DNA of 64,000 bases from Alicycliphilus denitrificans K601 (lineage in GTDB: Bacteria > Pseudomonadota > Gammaproteobacteria > Burkholderiales > Burkholderiaceae_C). Positions 10,025 to 17,655 of the stretch are shown here, in pieces. The stretch covers positions 1,240,001 to 1,304,000 of the forward strand of contig NC_015422.1 in NCBI RefSeq assembly GCF_000204645.1. Reading direction: 5' to 3'. The translations under genes were made by a program, and so were the position numbers. Below the pieces are notes generated by a model, which had not been told where the DNA came from, ran no database searches, and saw nothing but the letters and a program-made list of their open reading frames with translations. Every line of letters begins with the position of its first letter. Within the stretch, counting starts at the first letter, position 1.

Positions 10025-10774
10025 TCAATCCTTGAGTTTCTGCTGGGCGTAGGTCTGCTGCAGCACCACCATGGTGTTGAGCTTGCGGCCGTAAGCCAGC
10101 GCGGTGATGCGGTACACCACGCTGGGCGTCAGGTTGAGCGGCAGCAGGTTGTTGGGGCCGCCCACGATCAGTCCGGAACTCTTGCTGCTCTCGTCATAGG
10201 GCAGCACTTCGATCCAGTACCAGCCGCCTTGGGTGTCGGCACTGGTGTCCGCCAATATGGGATTGATCGGACCGTCGGTGGTGGTGTTGGCTGCGCCGGT
10301 GTATTGGCCGTAGCGGGCGCCCACGCCGCTGGTTGCCATTTGGGCCAGCGTGGGGCCCTTGGAAGTGTCGGTGTTGTTCCAGAAATCCTGCTTGGCCGTG
10401 CGTTTGGCGCACAGGCCGTTGCGACACTTGGTGGTCTCCAGATCCAGCGTCGCCAGCAGGGGGCCCACGTCTTTGGCTTCCAGCGGGATCTTGTCGGGGG
10501 TGCTGGTGCGGCAGACGTTGCCACTGCCGGTGCAGACGCTGCCGTTGGCGTTCTCGCCGCGGATGTCGAGTTCGGCGTCCTGCAGCAGGGCCTGGGCAGC
10601 CTCGAAGGCGCGCTGATAGTCGGCGTCGTTGCCCACCACCATCTCGTTGAACAGCGAGGTGCGCGACGCCCACAGCGCTAGCAGCATTGAGAGCATGACG
10701 AACACGATGACGACGAACAGCGCGATGCCGCGCTGTTGCTGACGCCGGAGGTGGACGGGAGGCGTGCGTTGCAT
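10025..10774 (-). CDS. pilX: Type IV pilus assembly protein PilX
   Basis: A 249-residue minor pilin. The N-terminus has a charged leader (MQRTPPVHLRRQQQRGIALF), cleavage after the Gly of QRG, and a hydrophobic helix (VVIVFVMLSMLLALWASRTS). The Glu normally at +5 is absent, as is common in PilX. The body carries Cys residues (VCTGSGNVCR, TKCRNGLC) likely to form disulfides. It works with PilV, PilW, PilE and PilY1 as the priming complex at the pilus tip. It starts 11 bp after the pilW stop; the pilW TAG is part of its TAGGA ribosome binding site. A 91-bp gap separates it from pilY1. Confidence 0.88.
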   Translation of the reverse strand: MQRTPPVHLRRQQQRGIALFVVIVFVMLSMLLALWASRTSLFNEMVVGNDADYQRAFEAAQALLQDAELDIRGENANGSVCTGSGNVCRTSTPDKIPLEAKDVGPLLATLDLETTKCRNGLCAKRTAKQDFWNNTDTSKGPTLAQMATSGVGARYGQYTGAANTTTDGPINPILADTSADTQGGWYWIEVLPYDESSKSSGLIVGGPNNLLPLNLTPSVVYRITALAYGRKLNTMVVLQQTYAQQKLKD

Positions 10775-10785
10775 GGTGGTTTTTC

Positions 10786-11661
10786 CTAGAGCACGGAGCC
10801 AACCAGTCCCTGGCTGCGCAGTTGGAATACGTTGCGGAACGCGATGTGCATGCGCCGGGTGCGCTCGCCGGTGAGGGTGCTCATGTCTACCTTGGTGCTG
10901 CCGTCGCAGTCGGTGTAAGTGCTGCCTGAGGGCATGTCGATGGGCTCGACGCCGTAGAGCACGAGGCAGACCTCCACGGCCTGCACCCGGCCCCAGTTGG
11001 CGGCGCCCACGGCGTCGGCAGTGGCGTACTGAATCTTGGTGTTGCCCGGTTCGGTGTTGTCCTGCAGCAGGTAGCGCACCTGGAAGTTGGCGACGTTCTG
11101 CACGATGGGCTGGGCGCTGGCGCCATTGCCGGCGCAGCGCAATTCGCTGCCGTTGAGCTGGAAGACGCTTTCCACCCGCTGGTCGTCGCTGGTGCTGGCG
11201 GGGCCGCCGGTGCAGTTGCGTGCCAGGGCCTGCTCGACCGCGCTGCCATGCACCGACTCCTTGTAGCGGCGGTAGCCCACGGTAAGGGTGATGGGATCGC
11301 TGGCACCGCTCAGGGTGTTGGTGCCCGGATCGAAGCCGTTGGCGCTTCCCGATGCGGGGGCAGTGGTTTCAAACGCCACGGGTGCGGTGAGGACGTTGTC
11401 CGATGCCGCATTGGTGGGGTTGGGGTTGAGGTACAGCGAACCCGCTTGGCGCAGTTGCAGACCTATGACGCGCATGGCGTAGGCCGCCTGCTGCTGGATT
11501 TCGCTGGCGTCGCTCACGGTGCCAGAGACGCTGCGCGAGACCATGAGCGCACCCATGGCCACGGCCACGACGAGCAGGCCTATGGCTACGCCCACCATCA
11601 GTTCGATCAGCGTGACGCCGCGCTGGGCATGTGGGCGTCCTGTCATTGTTTTTGGAAGCAT
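10786..11661 (-). CDS. pilW: Type IV pilus assembly protein PilW
   Basis: A 291-residue minor pilin beginning MLPKTMTGRPHAQRGVTLIE, with prepilin cleavage at G-VTLIE and a long hydrophobic helix. The length and the sequence after the helix (SEIQQQAAYAMRVIGLQLRQ) are typical of PilW, the largest of the minor pilins, which forms the tip core with PilV, PilX and PilE. The ATG at 11661 begins 2 bp after the pilV TGA; a second in-frame ATG at 11646 is possible. The frame stays open far upstream through pilV, but prepilin structure fixes the start region. Four Cys residues lie in the C-terminal half. Confidence 0.9.
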   Translation of the reverse strand: MLPKTMTGRPHAQRGVTLIELMVGVAIGLLVVAVAMGALMVSRSVSGTVSDASEIQQQAAYAMRVIGLQLRQAGSLYLNPNPTNAASDNVLTAPVAFETTAPASGSANGFDPGTNTLSGASDPITLTVGYRRYKESVHGSAVEQALARNCTGGPASTSDDQRVESVFQLNGSELRCAGNGASAQPIVQNVANFQVRYLLQDNTEPGNTKIQYATADAVGAANWGRVQAVEVCLVLYGVEPIDMPSGSTYTDCDGSTKVDMSTLTGERTRRMHIAFRNVFQLRSQGLVGSVL

Positions 11662-11663
11662 CT

Positions 11664-12305
11664 TCAAGATCCCGGGCAGAAATACTGGGTGGGGCCGCCG
11701 CCGAGGTAGGGCGCGCAGCGGGCAGCCACCGGGATGTATTGCAGGTGGCAGGTGCGGTCGGCAGGGCAGGTGGCGGCAGTGCCGCCGCCATCGCTGAAGC
11801 TGCCGTCTGCAGCGCGGATTTTGGTGGCGTCGATGTTGTTCTTGTAGTCGCCGGCGGTGTCGCGTTCGTTCTCGCGCCAACTGATCATCACGCCCAGCAG
11901 GCGACGGTTGGCGGCGACGGTTTCGCCCGGAGCCAGGAAGATGCTGGCTTGGCCCAGAGGCAGGGAATCCTTGACGGTTTGCTTCCAGGTGCCCAGGTCG
12001 TAGACGGCTAGTTCGGTGCGGCTGCACTGCTTGGTTTTGCAGTCGCCGGCCGAGGGCGTGGCGCTGAATGCGGAGACGTAGGCGCCAAGGTCGGCCAGGG
12101 CATTGGGGTTGACTTTCATGCGCTCGCCGAGATCTTCGATAAGCCGGATGGCCTGCGACCGGCGCACGGTGGTCTGGGTGTCGGCCAGGGTGCGCATCTG
12201 CACGCCCAGGATGCCCAGGATGCCCAGGGCCGCGACGACGATGGCGACGAGCGATTCGATCAGCGTGATGCCGCTTTGGCGGGGCCGGTGTATGGAGGGG
12301 CGCAT
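11664..12305 (-). CDS. pilV: Type IV pilus modification/assembly protein PilV
   Basis: A 213-residue minor pilin with leader MRPSIHRPRQSGITLIESLV, cleaved at G-ITLIE, then the helix AIVVAALGILGILGVQMRTL and the LADTQTTVRRSQAIRLIEDL stretch that PilV family members share. Several Cys residues in the C-terminal half (ATCPADRTCHL, RCAPY, YFCPGS) suggest a disulfide-stabilised globular head. It lies 6 bp after fimT and 2 bp before pilW, within one operon. Function in the tip complex is from the family; nothing in the sequence is unusual. Confidence 0.9.
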   Translation of the reverse strand: MRPSIHRPRQSGITLIESLVAIVVAALGILGILGVQMRTLADTQTTVRRSQAIRLIEDLGERMKVNPNALADLGAYVSAFSATPSAGDCKTKQCSRTELAVYDLGTWKQTVKDSLPLGQASIFLAPGETVAANRRLLGVMISWRENERDTAGDYKNNIDATKIRAADGSFSDGGGTAATCPADRTCHLQYIPVAARCAPYLGGGPTQYFCPGS

Positions 12306-12311
12306 GGAATT

Positions 12312-12908
12312 TCAGCCGGATGTGCAAGGGGGATCGGAGATGACGCGGATGCGCCCGCCTGAGCTGACGCACACGCCTTTGGCGGCTGCATCGGAAATGG
12401 ATTTGTTCTGCGGGACGACACTCATGCCGATCCAGGTGCCGTTCACCAGGCCCCAGCGGTTCAGCGTGATGGCCTCGCCGCCGCTGGTTCGCGTGATCTG
12501 CATCCTGGCGGGCGCGTCGAAGCGCTGCAGTTCCGTGGGGGTGACGCAGTTACCGCTGGCGTTGATGCTGGCGCAGGCCAGGACCTGCCAACCGCAGCCC
12601 CAGTCATTGGTGCCTGGGGCAGTCGTGCAGCCGTCGGTGTTGTTCGGGATTTTCTGCACGACCACGTTGCCGCCGCGCTTGATGGCCTCGGAGCGTGCGT
12701 AGTACAGCGAGGATTGCAGTCCCTCCACCGTCTGCCGTACGCGCCAGCGTTCGATCAAGGGGTTGAAGCTGGGCGCCGCAAGCGCCGCGAGGACCGCCAG
12801 GATGGCCACGGTCACCATCAGCTCGACGGCCGTGAAGCCGCGCGAGGGTGTACCGGGACGGCGGCGCGGGCGTGTTCGCGAGGAGCAAGGTGAGGGCAAC
12901 GATTGCAT
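12312..12908 (-). CDS. fimT: Type IV minor pilin FimT/FimU (GspH family)
   Basis: A 198-residue prepilin, first gene of the minor-pilin operon. After a basic leader it has PSRGFTAVELMVTVAILAVL (cleavage G-FTAVE) and the GspH-type sequence FNPLIERWRVRQTVEGLQSS. The C-terminal head has Cys pairs (DGCTTAPG, GCGWQVLACAS, NCVTP) and ends GGRIRVISDPPCTSG, as GspH/FimT proteins do. FimT and FimU cannot be separated by eye; in some bacteria the FimT head binds DNA for natural transformation. ATG 12908 is chosen because it gives a normal leader length. AAGAG lies too close to it to be a good ribosome binding site, and a longer open frame upstream is not coding-like. Confidence 0.85.
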   Translation of the reverse strand: MQSLPSPCSSRTRPRRRPGTPSRGFTAVELMVTVAILAVLAALAAPSFNPLIERWRVRQTVEGLQSSLYYARSEAIKRGGNVVVQKIPNNTDGCTTAPGTNDWGCGWQVLACASINASGNCVTPTELQRFDAPARMQITRTSGGEAITLNRWGLVNGTWIGMSVVPQNKSISDAAAKGVCVSSGGRIRVISDPPCTSG

Positions 12909-13026
12909 GCTCTTGATGCTATTTGTGACAAGTTGGCCTGGCACCTGCCAGACCGACGAGCGGAGCCGCAATGCCGACGGGCGGCGCGCGGGAGTGGCTT
13001 TCTTGCGCCGCTGGTAGGCTCGCCGC
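12909..13026. promoter_or_regulatory. Divergent control region between fimT operon and cbiB
   Basis: This 118-bp gap must hold the promoters for both the pilin operon (minus) and the cobalamin genes (plus). A perfect inverted repeat CTGGCA-CC-TGCCAG lies at 12938-12951, about 30-43 bp upstream of fimT, and could be an operator. I could not pick confident -35/-10 boxes. No B12-box or cobalamin-riboswitch signature is visible before cbiB. Confidence 0.4.
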
Positions 13027-14001
13027 ATGCCGTTCCCGATCCTGGATGCCGCCGCGGCGGCCGTCGCCCTGCTGCTGGCCCTGTCCATCGACCGCTGGTG
13101 GGGCGAGCCACCCGCGGCGCTCCATCCCGTGGTGTGGATGGGGCGGGCGCTGGGGGCGTGCGGCGCGCGTGTGGCGCCGGCGCAGGCCACAGGGCGTGAT
13201 TTGTGGTCTTTTTGGCTTGCAGCGATTGCCTGGTGTGCGCTGGCAGCTATTGTTTTGGTAGTTTTCGGCGTGCTGCAATGGACCGCCGTGGCCCATCTGC
13301 CCGCCTGGGGTGCGGCGCTGGCGCTGGGGCTGCTGCTCAAGCCGCTGCTGGCCTGGCGCATGCTGCGCCGTGAGGTGCTGGCGGTGGAGGCCGCGCTGGG
13401 CGAGTCGCTGGAGGTCGGACGCGCGCGCCTGGCCTGGCTGGTGAGCCGCGATGTGCGGCAGCTCGATGAGGCGCAGGTGCGCGAGAGCGCCATCGAGTCG
13501 CTGGCCGAGAACCTGAGCGACTCGGTGGTCGCGCCCCTGTTCTGGTTCGTGCTGCTGGGCCTGCCGGGCGCGGCGCTGTACCGCTTCGCCAACACGGCCG
13601 ACGCCATGTGGGGCTACCCGGACATGCGCGGCGGCCGGTACTGGCAGTGGGCCGGCAAGTGGGCGGCGCGCGCGGACGACGCGCTGTCGTGGCTGCCCGC
13701 GCGGCTGACGGCGCTGCTGCTGTGGCTGGCGGCGCGCGGCGGCGTGCGCTGGGGCGCGCTGCGGGCGCTGGCGCGTGCCACGCCGTCGCCCAACGGCGGC
13801 TGGCCCATGGGCGCCATGGCGCTGGCACTGGGTGTGCGGCTGTCCAAGCCCGGCGTGTACGTGCTGAACGCCGCGGGCCGCGCGGCGCGGGCGGAGGACA
13901 CGCGGCGTGCCGTCGATCTGGCGTCCAGGTCGATCGCGGCGCTTATCCCACTTTTGCTGGCAGCTCTTTTATTGATAGCTATAGTGCGCCGCCATGTCTG
14001 A
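13027..14001 (+). CDS. cbiB: Adenosylcobinamide-phosphate synthase CbiB
   Basis: A 324-residue integral membrane protein (about six hydrophobic segments) that attaches the aminopropanol-phosphate arm to adenosylcobyric acid. Family signatures are DRWWGEPPAALHPVVWMG at about residues 22-39, and RESAIESLAENLSDSVVAPL with FANTADAMWGY around 155-200. It leads a compact run cbiB-cobD-cobQ-cobT; the cobD gene begins inside its last codons (8-bp overlap). Two copies of the dispersed repeat lie within the coding sequence: one near residues 60-80, encoding FWLAAIAWCALAAIVLVVFG, and one at the 3' end, encoding ALIPLLLAALLLIAIV. Both read as membrane-segment sequence, so the repeat has been accommodated in frame. 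Confidence 0.92.
   Translation: MPFPILDAAAAAVALLLALSIDRWWGEPPAALHPVVWMGRALGACGARVAPAQATGRDLWSFWLAAIAWCALAAIVLVVFGVLQWTAVAHLPAWGAALALGLLLKPLLAWRMLRREVLAVEAALGESLEVGRARLAWLVSRDVRQLDEAQVRESAIESLAENLSDSVVAPLFWFVLLGLPGAALYRFANTADAMWGYPDMRGGRYWQWAGKWAARADDALSWLPARLTALLLWLAARGGVRWGALRALARATPSPNGGWPMGAMALALGVRLSKPGVYVLNAAGRAARAEDTRRAVDLASRSIAALIPLLLAALLLIAIVRRHV
13207..13265. repeat. Dispersed repeat, copy 2 (inside cbiB)
   Basis: The stretch TTTTTGGCTTGCAGCGATTG ... TGTGCGCTGGCAGCTATTG ... TGGTAGTTTT follows the order of the family consensus (GGCCTCCAGCGCTT, spacer, AAGCGCTGGCAGCTAT, T-tract, GATAG) with several substitutions. It lies wholly within cbiB and codes for a hydrophobic helix. The divergence from the consensus suggests an old copy now held by protein-level selection. 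Confidence 0.65.
13939..13988. repeat. Dispersed repeat, copy 3 (3' end of cbiB)
   Basis: GGCGCTTATCC, spacer, TTTGCTGGCAGCTCTTTT and ATTGATAGCT match the right two thirds of the family consensus. The copy forms the last codons of cbiB and ends 6 bp before the cobD start codon, so it also provides that gene's upstream region. Confidence 0.7.
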
Positions 14002-14980
14002 TCCCGCTTTGCTGCACGGCGGCCCGGACGCACTGGGCGCGGCGCCGTACGACTTTTCCACCAATGCCAACGCCTGCGGGCCGTGCCCTGCCGCGCTCGA
14101 TGCCTTGCGGCAGGCCGACCGCAGCCGCTATCCCGACCCGGCCTACACCGCGCTGCACGCGCGGCTGGCCGCGTTCCATGGCGTGCCCGCGCCGCGCATC
14201 GTGCTTGCGGCCAGCGCCAGCGAGTTCATCCACCGCATCACGGCCTTTGCCGCGCGCGGCGGCCTGCGCCATGCCGTGCTGCCCGCGCATGGCTATGGCG
14301 ACTACGCGCGCGCCGCGGCCGCGTGGGGGCTGGCGCGGGCGGATGCGGCAGGGCAGCCCGCGCTGCACTGGGCCTGCGAGCCCGCCAGCCCGCTGGGCAC
14401 GGCCGACGAGGCCCTGGCGCGCTGGGCGCTGCAGCCCGCGCGCCAGGGGGATGTGCGCGTGATCGACCGCGCCTATGCGCCGCTGCGGCTGGAGGGCGCC
14501 GCCGCCGCGCCGCCCGTTGACGCCTGGCAGCTCTGGTCGCCCAACAAGGCCCTGGGCCTGACGGGCGTGCGCGCGGCCTACGCCATCGCGCCGGGCGAGG
14601 CGCAGGCCGCCGCCGTGCAGGCGCTGGCGCCGTCGTGGCCGCTGGGGGCCGATGGCGTGGCGCTGCTGCAGGCCTGGACGGGGGACGCTGCGCAGGCGTG
14701 GCTCGCCGCGTCGCTCGCCACGCTGCGCGCATGGAAGGCGGCGCAGGTGGCGCTGTGCGCATCGCTGGGATGGGCCGTGCTGCCGGGCAGCCTGGCCAAC
14801 TTCTTCACTGCGCGCCCGCCGGCGGGCGACCTGCCGGGTGCGTTGCAGGCCTTGCGCGCCCAGGGCATCAAGCTGCGCGACTGCGCGTCGTTCGGCCTGT
14901 CCGGCCATGTGCGCCTGGGCGTGCTGGCGCCCCCTGCGCAGCAGGCGCTGGCCGCGGCGTGGCGACAATGCGTGGCATGA
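13994..14980 (+). CDS. cobD: Threonine-phosphate decarboxylase-like PLP enzyme (CobD/CobC family)
   Basis: A 328-residue fold-type I PLP enzyme. It begins with LLHGGPDALGAAPYDFSTNANACGP, the 'H-G-x2...DFS-N-NP-GP' start of L-threonine-O-3-phosphate decarboxylases, which supply aminopropanol phosphate for CbiB. The Schiff-base lysine is Lys185 in WSPNKALGLTGVRAAYAI. The pathway match with its neighbour cbiB, and the 8-bp overlap with it, support the call. CobC of aerobic cobalamin producers is the same family, so the symbol is a choice of nomenclature. It ends in an ATGA overlap with cobQ, indicating translational coupling. Confidence 0.88.
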   Translation: MSDPALLHGGPDALGAAPYDFSTNANACGPCPAALDALRQADRSRYPDPAYTALHARLAAFHGVPAPRIVLAASASEFIHRITAFAARGGLRHAVLPAHGYGDYARAAAAWGLARADAAGQPALHWACEPASPLGTADEALARWALQPARQGDVRVIDRAYAPLRLEGAAAAPPVDAWQLWSPNKALGLTGVRAAYAIAPGEAQAAAVQALAPSWPLGADGVALLQAWTGDAAQAWLAASLATLRAWKAAQVALCASLGWAVLPGSLANFFTARPPAGDLPGALQALRAQGIKLRDCASFGLSGHVRLGVLAPPAQQALAAAWRQCVA

Positions 14981-16449
14981 AGACCAAGACATTACCGGGC
15001 CCGGCGCGTTGCGTCATGGTGCTGGGCACCACCAGCGGCGCGGGCAAGAGCTGGCTGGCCACGGCGCTGTGCCGCCACTACAGCAACCAGGGCCTGAAGG
15101 TGGCGCCCTTCAAGGCGCAGAACATGAGCAACAACGCGCGCGTGGTCGCCGGCCCGGGCGGCGCCTGGGGCGAGATCGGCAGCGCGCAGTATTTCCAGGC
15201 CCTGGCCGCGCGCGCCGAGCCCGACGTGCGCATGAACCCGCTGCTGCTCAAGCCCGAGGCCGACACGAAGAGCCAGGTGGTGCTGCTGGGGCAGGTGAGC
15301 GATGCGCTCTCGCAACTGCCCTGGCGCGGGCGCAGCGCGCGCGTGTGGCCGCAGATCACCGCCGCGCTCGATGCGCTGCGCGCCGAGAACGACGTGGTGG
15401 TCATCGAGGGCGCGGGCTCGCCGGCCGAGATCAACCTGCACGCGAGCGACGTGGTCAACATGCGCGTGGCGCGGCATGCGCATGCGCGCTGCCTGCTGGT
15501 GACCGACATCGACCGCGGCGGCGCCTTCGCGCATCTGTACGGCACCTGGGCGCTGCTGCCCGGGGACGAGCGCGCGCTCATCGCGGGCTTCGTGCTCAAC
15601 AAGTTCCGCGGCGACGCCAGCCTGCTCGCCCCCGCGCCCGAGATGCTGCGCGAGAAGACCGGCGTGCCCGTGGTGGCCACCATCCCCATGCAGTGGAACC
15701 ACGGCCTGCCCGAGGAGGACGGCGTGTTCGACATGGCCGCCACGGCGGGCGGCAGCGTGCACACGCGCATCGCCGTGGTGGCGTATCCGCGCATCAGCAA
15801 CCTCGACGAGTTCCAGCCGCTCAAGAACGTGCCCGGCGTGCGCCTCTCGTGGGCGCGCAGCCCGGCCGACGTGGACGGCGCCGACTGGATCGTGCTGCCC
15901 GGCAGCAAGGCCACGGCGGCCGACCTGGCCTGGCTGCGCGCCCAGGGGCTGGACGCGGCCGTCGCCGTCCATGCCGCGCGCGGCGCCCGCGTGCTGGGCA
16001 TCTGCGGCGGCCTGCAGATGCTGGGCGAGGCGCTCATCGACACCGTGGGCGTGGACGGCAACGGCCCCGGCCTGGGCCTGTTGCCGCTGGTGACGAGCTT
16101 CGAGGCCGAGAAGACCGTGCGCCCCGCGCACACGCGCTTCGGCGCCGTGCAGGGCGCCTGGCAGGCCCTGGGCGGCGTGCCCGTGCAGGGCTACGAAATC
16201 CACCACGGCCAGACCGCGCAGCACCCGGCCATGGCGGCCAAGGGCGACGTGGCGCGCGAGGTCATCCCCGGCCTGGCCTGGCAGAACGGCGCCGGCAACG
16301 TGCTGGGGCTGTACCTGCACGGCCTGTTCGAGGACGGCGGCGTGCTGCGCGCGCTGTTCGGCGCTGGCGCGCCCACGCTGGAGCAGGTGTTCGACCGCAT
16401 GGCCGAGGGGGTGGGACGGTGGTTCGATCCCCGGGTGCTTGAAATTTAA
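14977..16449 (+). CDS. cobQ: Cobyric acid synthase CobQ/CbiP
   Basis: A 490-residue glutamine-dependent amidotransferase that amidates four carboxyl groups of adenosylcobyrinate a,c-diamide. The N-terminal ATPase domain has VLGTTSGAGKSWLATALCR (P-loop at about residues 13-31) and APFKAQNMSNNARVV. The C-terminal class I glutaminase-like domain has GICGGLQMLGEALID (Cys at about 342) and YEIHHGQT. Length is normal. The ATG at 14977 overlaps the previous stop as ATGA; an in-frame ATG at 14968 is an alternative. It ends 58 bp before cobT, the gap being a repeat copy. Confidence 0.94.
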   Translation: MKTKTLPGPARCVMVLGTTSGAGKSWLATALCRHYSNQGLKVAPFKAQNMSNNARVVAGPGGAWGEIGSAQYFQALAARAEPDVRMNPLLLKPEADTKSQVVLLGQVSDALSQLPWRGRSARVWPQITAALDALRAENDVVVIEGAGSPAEINLHASDVVNMRVARHAHARCLLVTDIDRGGAFAHLYGTWALLPGDERALIAGFVLNKFRGDASLLAPAPEMLREKTGVPVVATIPMQWNHGLPEEDGVFDMAATAGGSVHTRIAVVAYPRISNLDEFQPLKNVPGVRLSWARSPADVDGADWIVLPGSKATAADLAWLRAQGLDAAVAVHAARGARVLGICGGLQMLGEALIDTVGVDGNGPGLGLLPLVTSFEAEKTVRPAHTRFGAVQGAWQALGGVPVQGYEIHHGQTAQHPAMAAKGDVAREVIPGLAWQNGAGNVLGLYLHGLFEDGGVLRALFGAGAPTLEQVFDRMAEGVGRWFDPRVLEI

Positions 16450-16450
16450 G

Positions 16451-16507
16451 TGAAACTGGCCTCAAGCGCTTACCCATCAAGCGCTGGCAGCTATTTTTTT
16501 GAGAGTT
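16451..16507. repeat. Dispersed repeat, copy 4
   Basis: This is one of the best-preserved copies: CTGGCCTCAAGCGCTTACCC followed by ATCAAGCGCTGGCAGCTATT, a T-run, and GAGAGTT. AGCGCTT/AAGCGCT form the hairpin stem. It occupies the whole gap between cobQ and cobT, and its terminal GAGAG lies where the cobT ribosome binding site should be. Confidence 0.88.
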
Positions 16508-17566
16508 ATGCAATTGATTCCCGACATTCCTTCCATCGACGATTCCGCCCTCGCCGCGCGCCTGCAGTCGCGCATCGACGGCAAGACCAAGCCGCTGGGC
16601 GCCCTGGGGCGGCTGGAGGCGCTCGCGCTGCGGCTCGGGCTGATCCTGGGCACCGAGATGCCCGAGCTGCGCGCGCCGCAGATGCTGGTGTGCGCGGCCG
16701 ACCACGGGCTGGCCGCGCGCGGCGTGTCGGCCTACCCGAGCGACGTGACCTGGCAGATGGTGGAGAACTTCCTGGCCGGTGGCGCGGCCGTGAGCGTGCT
16801 GGCGCGCCAGCACGGGCTGGTGCTCACCGTGGCCGACTGCGGCGTGGCGCGCGAAGTACCGGCGCGCGCCGCGGCGCCGGGGGCGCCGCGCCTGGTGCAC
16901 TGCCGCGTGGCCGCGGGCACGCAGGACGCCAGCGGCGGCCCGGCCATGAGCGCGGCGCAATGCGCCCAGGCGCTGCAAAACGGCAGGGACATCGTGCGCG
17001 GCCTGCCGGGCAACGTGCTGCTGCTGGGCGAGATGGGCATAGGCAACACCTCCGTCGCCTCGCTGCTGCTGGCGCGCCTGGCCGGCGTGCCGCTGGCCGA
17101 GTGCACCGGCGCCGGCACGGGGCTGGACGCGGCGGGCATCGCGCGCAAGCAGGCCGTGCTGGAGCAGGCGCTGGCGGCCAATGCGGGCGCCACCGGGCCG
17201 CTGGACGCGTTGGCGGCCCTGGGCGGCTTCGAGGTCGCCACGCTCGCCGGCGCCGTGCTCCAGGCCGCCAGCGAGCGCCGCGTGATCGTGGTCGATGGCT
17301 TCATCACCAGCGCCGCAGTGCTGGTGGCCGCGCGCCTGGCGCCCGCCGTGCTCGAGCGCTGCGTGTTCTCCCACCGCTCGGGCGAGCGCGGGCATGCGCG
17401 CATGCTGGAGGAGCTGCGGGCCGAGCCGCTGCTCGACCTGGGCCTGCGCCTGGGCGAGGGCTCGGGCGCGGCGCTGGCCTGGCCGCTGCTCGAATCTGCC
17501 TGCCGCGTGCTGCGCGAGATGGCGAGCTTCGCGTCGGCCGGAGTGGCCGGGCCGAGTGCGTCTTGA
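16508..17566 (+). CDS. cobT: Nicotinate-nucleotide--dimethylbenzimidazole phosphoribosyltransferase CobT
   Basis: A 352-residue enzyme that makes alpha-ribazole phosphate, the lower-ligand nucleotide of cobalamin. Signatures in order: KTKPLGALGRLEALALRLG near the N-terminus, DHGLAARGVSAYP, GEMGIGNTSVASLLLARLAG (about 175-194), GAGTGLD, VVDGFITSAA, and LGEGSGAALAWPLLESAC near the end. The Glu at about 316 matches the catalytic Glu317 of the Salmonella enzyme. ATG 16508 fits the family start and follows a repeat copy. Neither cobS nor cobU follows; a macro-domain gene comes next, so the last two assembly steps must be encoded elsewhere if the pathway is complete. Confidence 0.95.
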   Translation: MQLIPDIPSIDDSALAARLQSRIDGKTKPLGALGRLEALALRLGLILGTEMPELRAPQMLVCAADHGLAARGVSAYPSDVTWQMVENFLAGGAAVSVLARQHGLVLTVADCGVAREVPARAAAPGAPRLVHCRVAAGTQDASGGPAMSAAQCAQALQNGRDIVRGLPGNVLLLGEMGIGNTSVASLLLARLAGVPLAECTGAGTGLDAAGIARKQAVLEQALAANAGATGPLDALAALGGFEVATLAGAVLQAASERRVIVVDGFITSAAVLVAARLAPAVLERCVFSHRSGERGHARMLEELRAEPLLDLGLRLGEGSGAALAWPLLESACRVLREMASFASAGVAGPSAS

Positions 17567-17655
17567 TCTGGGTTAATACGGGAAATCCCTATACGCACTA
17601 ATGTTTCCTTGAGGTAGGAGCTATCGCCCGCCTCGATCACTGAAAGGAACATTGA

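Noticed and set aside
11662..12372. A long upstream extension of the pilW frame through pilV
   Set aside because: The extension is Arg/His/Pro-rich and overlaps pilV completely; the prepilin leader fixes the start near 11661.
12909..13026. Cobalamin riboswitch upstream of cbiB
   Set aside because: No B12-box sequence or long structured leader is visible and the gap is only 118 bp, shorter than a full riboswitch plus expression platform.
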